Source: Cytophagales bacterium | GTDB taxonomy: Bacteria > Bacteroidota > Bacteroidia > Cytophagales > UBA9547 | Reading direction: 5' to 3' | Length of the DNA stretch: 11,318 nucleotides | NCBI GenBank assembly: GCA_003476475.1 | Contig: DMUD01000287.1 | Coordinates: forward strand, 1-11,318 | Shown here: positions 9,250 to 11,318 of the stretch, piece after piece | Position numbering within the stretch: the first letter of the stretch is position 1 | How the letters are laid out: each line of letters opens with the position of its first letter | Position numbers and translations under genes: made by a program | Notes under the pieces: generated by a model | What the model saw: the letters and a program-made list of their open reading frames with translations, nothing else | Database searches by the model: none | What the model was told of the DNA's origin: nothing

Positions 9250-9340
9250 AAAGGCAAAAGAGCAGTTTTTCAATTTAGATAGTTGGAAACGTGAAAAAAT
9301 GCAAGAAGCGATAAAACTATATCCACAAATCAACTTTTAA
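9230..9340 (+). pseudogene. Start-less open frame, likely C-terminal remnant of a lost gene
   Basis: After a TAG at 9227-9229 the frame stays open for 36 codons to TAA at 9338-9340. Its tail reads like a real protein end (NLDSWKREKMQEAIKLYPQI then NF), with amphipathic, lysine- and glutamate-rich helical character. There is no ATG, GTG or TTG start at its beginning; the only ATG is 13 codons from the end. It has the same direction and style as the small genes to its right and lies exactly where the strand and gene type change. I infer a truncated leftover of an accessory gene, but a chance open frame of this length in AT-rich DNA is possible. The family is not recognised. Confidence 0.3.
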
Positions 9341-9344
9341 CCTG

Positions 9345-9360
9345 TTCGCAAAACTATTTT
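9345..9360 (+). repeat. Intergenic motif copy 1 (TTCGCAAAACTATTTT)
   Basis: This copy lies 4 bases after the stop of the remnant frame and 6 bases before the ATG at 9367. It shares CAAAACTATTTTAA and a following TTATGGGAC with the copy at 10140. A looser relative, ATAAAACTAT, lies at 9311-9320. Confidence 0.6.
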
Positions 9361-9380
9361 AACATTATGGGACGACCAAA
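9349..9380 (-). promoter_or_regulatory. Possible minus-strand promoter overlapping motif copy 1
   Basis: Read on the minus strand, TTTG (9380-9377) is followed after exactly 20 bases by TAGTTTTG (9356-9349). This is a full fit to the Bacteroidota consensus TTTG-N17-23-TAnnTTTG. It would start transcription near 9342-9345, heading left through the remnant into the hexosaminidase gene with a leader of about 140 bases. It could serve as a second promoter for that gene, or be a by-product of the repeated motif. Confidence 0.3.
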
Positions 9381-9579
9381 AGGACAGAGTACAATAGAAA
9401 GTTGGATGATAGCAAACGGAAAAGCAGGTGAACACTTTTATTCAGATAAAATGGATAGACACTTGACCGCAATATCAACACACCACAAACGAAAAATAAT
9501 AACCGAGAGGCTTATTACCATTACCACTGGGGGCAAAGAGCCTAAAGCAAAATACATTACTAAAATTACACTGCTGTAA
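9367..9579 (+). CDS. Small basic protein of unknown function with AT-hook-like N-terminus
   Basis: The protein has 70 aa and I do not recognise a family. It begins MGRPKGQST; GRPKG resembles the core of an AT-hook (a minor-groove DNA-binding tripeptide GRP flanked by basic residues) and is also a frequent start of phage terminase and endonuclease-like proteins. The middle (residues 39-48) is basic (HHKRKIITER), and the end (AKYITKITLL) is beta-like. No signal peptide or membrane segment is seen. The ATG is the only sensible start and carries the motif copy just upstream. It heads a same-strand series of small genes and the next gene starts 45 bases after its stop. DNA binding is a guess from composition. 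Confidence 0.6.
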   Translation: MGRPKGQSTIESWMIANGKAGEHFYSDKMDRHLTAISTHHKRKIITERLITITTGGKEPKAKYITKITLL

Positions 9580-9584
9580 ACTCG

Positions 9585-9598
9585 CAAAACTATATTTC
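9585..9598 (+). repeat. Intergenic motif copy 2 (CAAAACTATATTTC)
   Basis: Preceded by CTCG, it forms CTCGCAAAACTATATTT starting two bases after the stop of the 70-aa gene. Its right half, TATATTTC (9591-9598), is one base from TAnnTTTG and ends 26 bases before the ATG at 9625, so it may also act as a plus-strand -7 box. Confidence 0.5.
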
Positions 9599-9624
9599 TA
9601 TTATTAACTCCTGAAACTAAAATT

Positions 9625-9822
9625 ATGAAAACGATTAAATTGACATACGAGGAATTTGAGATTGTCAAAATTGCATTAGGCTATGTATATGACGAAAAAA
9701 TAAAATTTCTTAAACAGCACAGGGCAACTTTAGGCAAAGAAGCATTTATGGCAGTATTAAATCAAGCACACAAATATTGGGATTTGCAATATGATTTAGA
9801 TAAAGGCAAACATGATGTATAA
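9625..9822 (+). CDS. Small helical protein of unknown function
   Basis: The protein has 65 aa and no recognised family. Sequence is almost wholly helix-compatible: an N-terminal MKTIKLTYEEFEIVKIALGY, then a charged linker and LGKEAFMAVLNQAHKYWDLQ, ending in a polar KGKHDV tail. There is no cysteine, signal peptide or membrane span, so it is probably a soluble cytoplasmic helical bundle or adaptor. A start at the ATG at 9625 fits, with an AAATT stretch immediately before it and no Shine-Dalgarno sequence. It lies between two other small unknown genes with gaps of 45 and 27 bases, so co-transcription is likely. Similar short helical proteins are common in phages and conjugative elements of Bacteroidota, but this is only an impression. 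Confidence 0.6.
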   Translation: MKTIKLTYEEFEIVKIALGYVYDEKIKFLKQHRATLGKEAFMAVLNQAHKYWDLQYDLDKGKHDV

Positions 9823-9849
9823 CCTATAAAAATTTAAACCATTATATCT

Positions 9850-10119
9850 ATGAAAACTCAAAAATACCTTGTGCGCTGCGCAATCAGCCACCAATTGTAC
9901 GGGATTGTATCTAACCATTTGAAGGAAGGCAAAACTATTTCTTCCATTGTGAATTGCATAAACGAGGGCGAAAAATGCACCATTATTGAATTTAACCACG
10001 ATGTAAACAAACTTTTAAACCCAAACAGGAAAATGTTGGAAGATTTTAAAATTGTTTTGGACGGGGATATAAACCCCAAAAAACTACTTGTTGAATTTAC
10101 ACCTGTATATGAGTATTAA
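9850..10119 (+). CDS. Small protein of unknown function (89 aa)
   Basis: No family is recognised. The N-terminal MKTQKYLVRCAISHQLYGIV suggests a beta strand followed by a helix. The middle (NCINEGEKCTIIEFNHDVNK) and the end (KKLLVEFTPVYEY) alternate strand-like and helical segments, so a small mixed alpha/beta fold is likely. Three cysteines (near residues 10, 37 and 44) are visible with no clear metal motif. There is no signal peptide or membrane span. The gene follows the 65-aa gene by 27 bases and precedes the 200-aa gene by 36. The octamer CAAAACTA also occurs inside its coding region at 9930-9937, within GCAAAACTATTT encoding part of EGKTIS. Confidence 0.6.
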   Translation: MKTQKYLVRCAISHQLYGIVSNHLKEGKTISSIVNCINEGEKCTIIEFNHDVNKLLNPNRKMLEDFKIVLDGDINPKKLLVEFTPVYEY

Positions 10120-10125
10120 ACAATT

Positions 10126-10162
10126 AACTATTTATAACACAAAACTATTTTAATTATGGGAC
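10126..10162 (+). repeat. Intergenic motif copy 3 with a duplicated half-motif, leading into the next start codon
   Basis: CAAAACTATTTTAATTATGGGAC (10140-10162) contains the ATG at 10156 and nearly repeats 9349-9373, which has two extra bases. The half-motif AACTATTT occurs twice here, at 10126-10133 and 10143-10150, a direct repeat with a 17-base period that could be a tandem protein-binding site. Confidence 0.5.
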
Positions 10163-10758
10163 TAAGACCGTTATTCTTTTACGATTGGAACAAAGCTGGC
10201 AAAGAAGAAATCAGCGCAAAAATGGAAACATACTGGCAAAACTATGTAACGGTTTTGCCTACTGATGAAATCATAATACGTGTGGCAGAAACTCGTGGAG
10301 GTTTGCACGTATTTGAAAACAGGACAAACAGCACCGCTTATCTTGTCTATTCTAGCAAAGAAATTGCGATTGTGGACAATAATTGCAATCTTTTTTGGTA
10401 CGAAAACGAGGAAGACTATTTTGCAAACGCTATACATACAGACCAAGTGCATGAAGACTGGGAGTATGAGTTTGACAGGATGAACTGCCCAAGGTTTTTA
10501 GTCAGTCCCGTGTTGGTAGGTACGGACGTAAACTACTACGTTCACAAAACTAGACAGCCCGAAGTACTGGTACTGTTTACTAGGGGCAACGATGGCTACC
10601 ACAACGAGGGGGAACTAATTAAATGTGCCAAGGGTATGGACAACGATATGAAAGAAAAAATGATAAGCGTGTGCCACAAGGCATTGCGAAACCATATTTA
10701 CAAAAAGATACAGCACAGAAATAAATTCCGTGGGCAAACCTATAATTCGCAAAACTAA
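10156..10758 (+). CDS. Uncharacterised 200-aa protein of the small-gene cluster
   Basis: This is the largest gene of the cluster and no family is recognised. The first 130 residues look like a beta-rich or mixed domain with many aromatic residues (LFFYDWNKAG; TAYLVYSSKEIAIVDNNCNLFWYENEEDYF). A second part (residues 110-200) contains CPRFLVSPVLVGTDVNYYVH and VLVLFTRGNDGYHNEGEL, then a basic helical end (KALRNHIYKKIQHRNKFRG). Acidic and aromatic in the middle and basic at the end, it has no signal peptide or membrane span. Its stop codon lies within motif copy 4. Two in-frame CAAAACTA octamers (10237 and 10545) lie in the coding region. The start shares its leader with the 70-aa gene. A nucleic-acid-related role is possible from the basic tail and the context but is not shown. 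Confidence 0.6.
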   Translation: MGLRPLFFYDWNKAGKEEISAKMETYWQNYVTVLPTDEIIIRVAETRGGLHVFENRTNSTAYLVYSSKEIAIVDNNCNLFWYENEEDYFANAIHTDQVHEDWEYEFDRMNCPRFLVSPVLVGTDVNYYVHKTRQPEVLVLFTRGNDGYHNEGELIKCAKGMDNDMKEKMISVCHKALRNHIYKKIQHRNKFRGQTYNSQN

Positions 10759-10761
10759 TTT
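10746..10761 (+). repeat. Motif copy 4 (TTCGCAAAACTAATTT) overlapping a stop codon
   Basis: It matches copy 1 except for one inserted A after CAAAACTA. The stop TAA of the 200-aa gene (10756-10758) is part of the motif, so here it is partly coding. It lies 34 bases before the next ATG, further than copies 1 and 3. Confidence 0.5.
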
Positions 10762-10762
10762 A

Positions 10763-10770
10763 TAAATTTG
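10763..10770 (+). promoter_or_regulatory. -7 box upstream of the 56-aa gene
   Basis: TAAATTTG is an exact match to the Bacteroidota -7 consensus TAnnTTTG, ending 25 bases before the ATG at 10796. No TTTG is seen at 17-23 bases upstream, so the -33 element is missing or weak. Confidence 0.4.
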
Positions 10771-10795
10771 CTATATAATTTCTAAACAAATAAGT

Positions 10796-10966
10796 ATGGC
10801 ACAATCGAAAAAAGAACATCAATTTACTACACAAAGGTTAAAGAGAAACACCATAGACAATGCGGAGTTGCTAAAAGATATTTTGTCGCAAAAATTAAAC
10901 ATGTCTGTTACTAGGTACGATGCCATAGACATAGCTATAAATGAGGCTTTAAATAGCAGGCAGTAA
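10796..10966 (+). CDS. Small ribbon-helix-helix-like protein (56 aa)
   Basis: The frame from ATG 10796 to TAA 10966 encodes a 56-residue basic protein. A short N-terminal segment QFTTQRLKRNTI could be the DNA-contacting strand. It is followed by helix-compatible DNAELLKDILSQKLNM and, after a short turn, SVTRYDAIDIAINEALNSR. The pattern of two helices with a small-residue-led second helix (compare the SRSEAIREAL type seen in Arc/MetJ-like proteins and many antitoxins) is why I suggest a ribbon-helix-helix dimer. Such proteins are usually transcriptional repressors or plasmid and phage control proteins. It has its own -7 box. An antitoxin role is an alternative, but the gene 38 bases downstream does not look like a known toxin. 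Function is inferred from pattern only. Confidence 0.55.
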   Translation: MAQSKKEHQFTTQRLKRNTIDNAELLKDILSQKLNMSVTRYDAIDIAINEALNSRQ

Positions 10967-10977
10967 TACTTATGTTG

Positions 10978-10985
10978 TATATTTG
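10978..10985 (+). promoter_or_regulatory. -7 box upstream of the 71-aa gene
   Basis: TATATTTG, in the context TTGTATATTTG, is an exact TAnnTTTG match ending 19 bases before the ATG at 11005. If it is used, the upstream in-frame ATG at 10972 would lie outside the transcript, which favours 11005 as the start. The related TTGTATATTTA lies before the next gene. Confidence 0.45.
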
Positions 10986-11004
10986 TAGCCTAAACAATTC
11001 ACTT

Positions 11005-11220
11005 ATGACTGATGAAGAGAAAACCCTATTTAACAAACGGCTTTCCGAAGCCAAGAAGTATTTGCCGTACAGATACGGCACAATGGTTCGAGCAATGCAC
11101 CCTGAACTTACATTTTGTGTGATACACAATGTAGTAAACAAAGGTACATTTAATATGGACGTGCTTACTGCATTGGAACATGTAGCTTACATGCAAAAAA
11201 AAATTAAAGAAAAAAGCTAA
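11005..11220 (+). CDS. Small helix-turn-helix-like protein (71 aa)
   Basis: The protein starts MTDEEKTLFNKRLSEAKKYL; the frame is open further up to an ATG at 10972, adding MLYICSLNNSL, which I reject because a -7 box falls inside it. The organisation resembles short regulators common in Bacteroidota mobile elements: a charged N-terminal helix, LPYRYGTMVRAMHPELTFCV, then IHNVVNKGTFNMDVLTALEH and a lysine-rich end. The segment at residues 25-46 (GTMVRAMHPELTFCVIHNVVNK) would be the helix-turn-helix with the recognition helix around 36-46, and NMDVLTALEHVA a supporting helix. This is pattern recognition without alignment. It could regulate the small-gene cluster, possibly through the repeated intergenic motif. 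Confidence 0.55.
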   Translation: MTDEEKTLFNKRLSEAKKYLPYRYGTMVRAMHPELTFCVIHNVVNKGTFNMDVLTALEHVAYMQKKIKEKS

Positions 11221-11238
11221 AAGCTACAACTTAACTTG

Positions 11239-11246
11239 TATATTTA
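11239..11246 (+). promoter_or_regulatory. -7-like box before the last gene
   Basis: TATATTTA in TTGTATATTTA differs from TAnnTTTG at one base and repeats the sequence context of the box at 10978. It ends 24 bases before the ATG at 11271, the same distance range as its neighbours. Confidence 0.35.
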
Positions 11247-11270
11247 CACATCATTTAATCTCATAAAACT

Positions 11271-11318
11271 ATGATTACACAAGAAAAATTAAAAGAAATA
11301 AAAATCAACGAGAAGTTT
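11271..11318 (+). CDS. Start of a further small-cluster gene (cut by the right edge)
   Basis: Sixteen codons are visible (MITQEKLKEIKINEKF), open to the end of the window. The ATG is directly preceded by CATAAAACT, a relative of the cluster's CAAAACTAT motif, and by a -7-like box. The charged lysine- and glutamate-rich start suggests a soluble protein. Nothing more can be said of its identity. Confidence 0.45.
   Translation, partial: MITQEKLKEIKINEKF

Noticed and set aside
9345..10761. CRISPR array or integron-type recombination sites formed by the repeated motif
   Set aside because: The copies are short (8-16 bases), unevenly spaced, separated by protein-coding genes rather than spacers, and have no inverted symmetry of the attC type.
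10972..11004. ATG at 10972 as the start of the helix-turn-helix-like gene
   Set aside because: A TATATTTG box falls inside the extra 11 codons and the extension MLYICSLNNSL does not resemble the rest; the ATG at 11005 fits better.
10796..11220. A toxin-antitoxin pair made of the 56-aa and 71-aa genes
   Set aside because: The first could be an antitoxin-like ribbon-helix-helix protein, but the second looks like a regulator rather than any toxin fold I recognise, and each gene seems to have its own promoter.

Overview
The window most resembles the chromosome of a member of the Bacteroidota. It is AT-rich, its genes lack Shine-Dalgarno sequences, several starts are preceded by TAnnTTTG-type -7 boxes, and it carries a secreted four-domain GH20 enzyme of a kind common in that phylum. 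The genus cannot be read from the sequence.

Positions 1-9203 are one run of large minus-strand genes. From right to left they are a secreted beta-N-acetylhexosaminidase (6651-9203), then recD (4736-6460), recC (1575-4745) and the first 523 codons of recB (1-1570, running off the left edge). recD and recC overlap by 10 bases, and recC and recB are 4 bases apart, so the three RecBCD subunits look co-translated in the order D-C-B. Together they should form the exonuclease V helicase-nuclease that resects double-strand breaks and degrades unprotected linear (for example phage) DNA. The GH20 gene has no functional link to them and is separated by about 190 bases.

Positions 9204-9366 are a junction. 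They hold a putative promoter for the hexosaminidase, an open frame without a start codon that reads like the C-terminal tail of a lost gene (9230-9340), and the first copy of a short repeated motif.

Positions 9367-11318 switch strand and style. Six small plus-strand genes (56-200 aa) plus the start of a seventh are closely packed. None is a recognisable metabolic gene. One looks like a ribbon-helix-helix protein, one resembles a small helix-turn-helix regulator, and one starts with an AT-hook-like GRPKG. This is the texture of a phage or integrative-element accessory module. The octamer CAAAACTA occurs seven times on the plus strand between 9349 and 10757, four of them in the gaps or gene ends just upstream of start codons. 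Its reverse complement, TAGTTTTG, fits the Bacteroidota -7 promoter consensus on the opposite strand. This intergenic motif and the unknown small-gene cluster are the parts most worth a second look.
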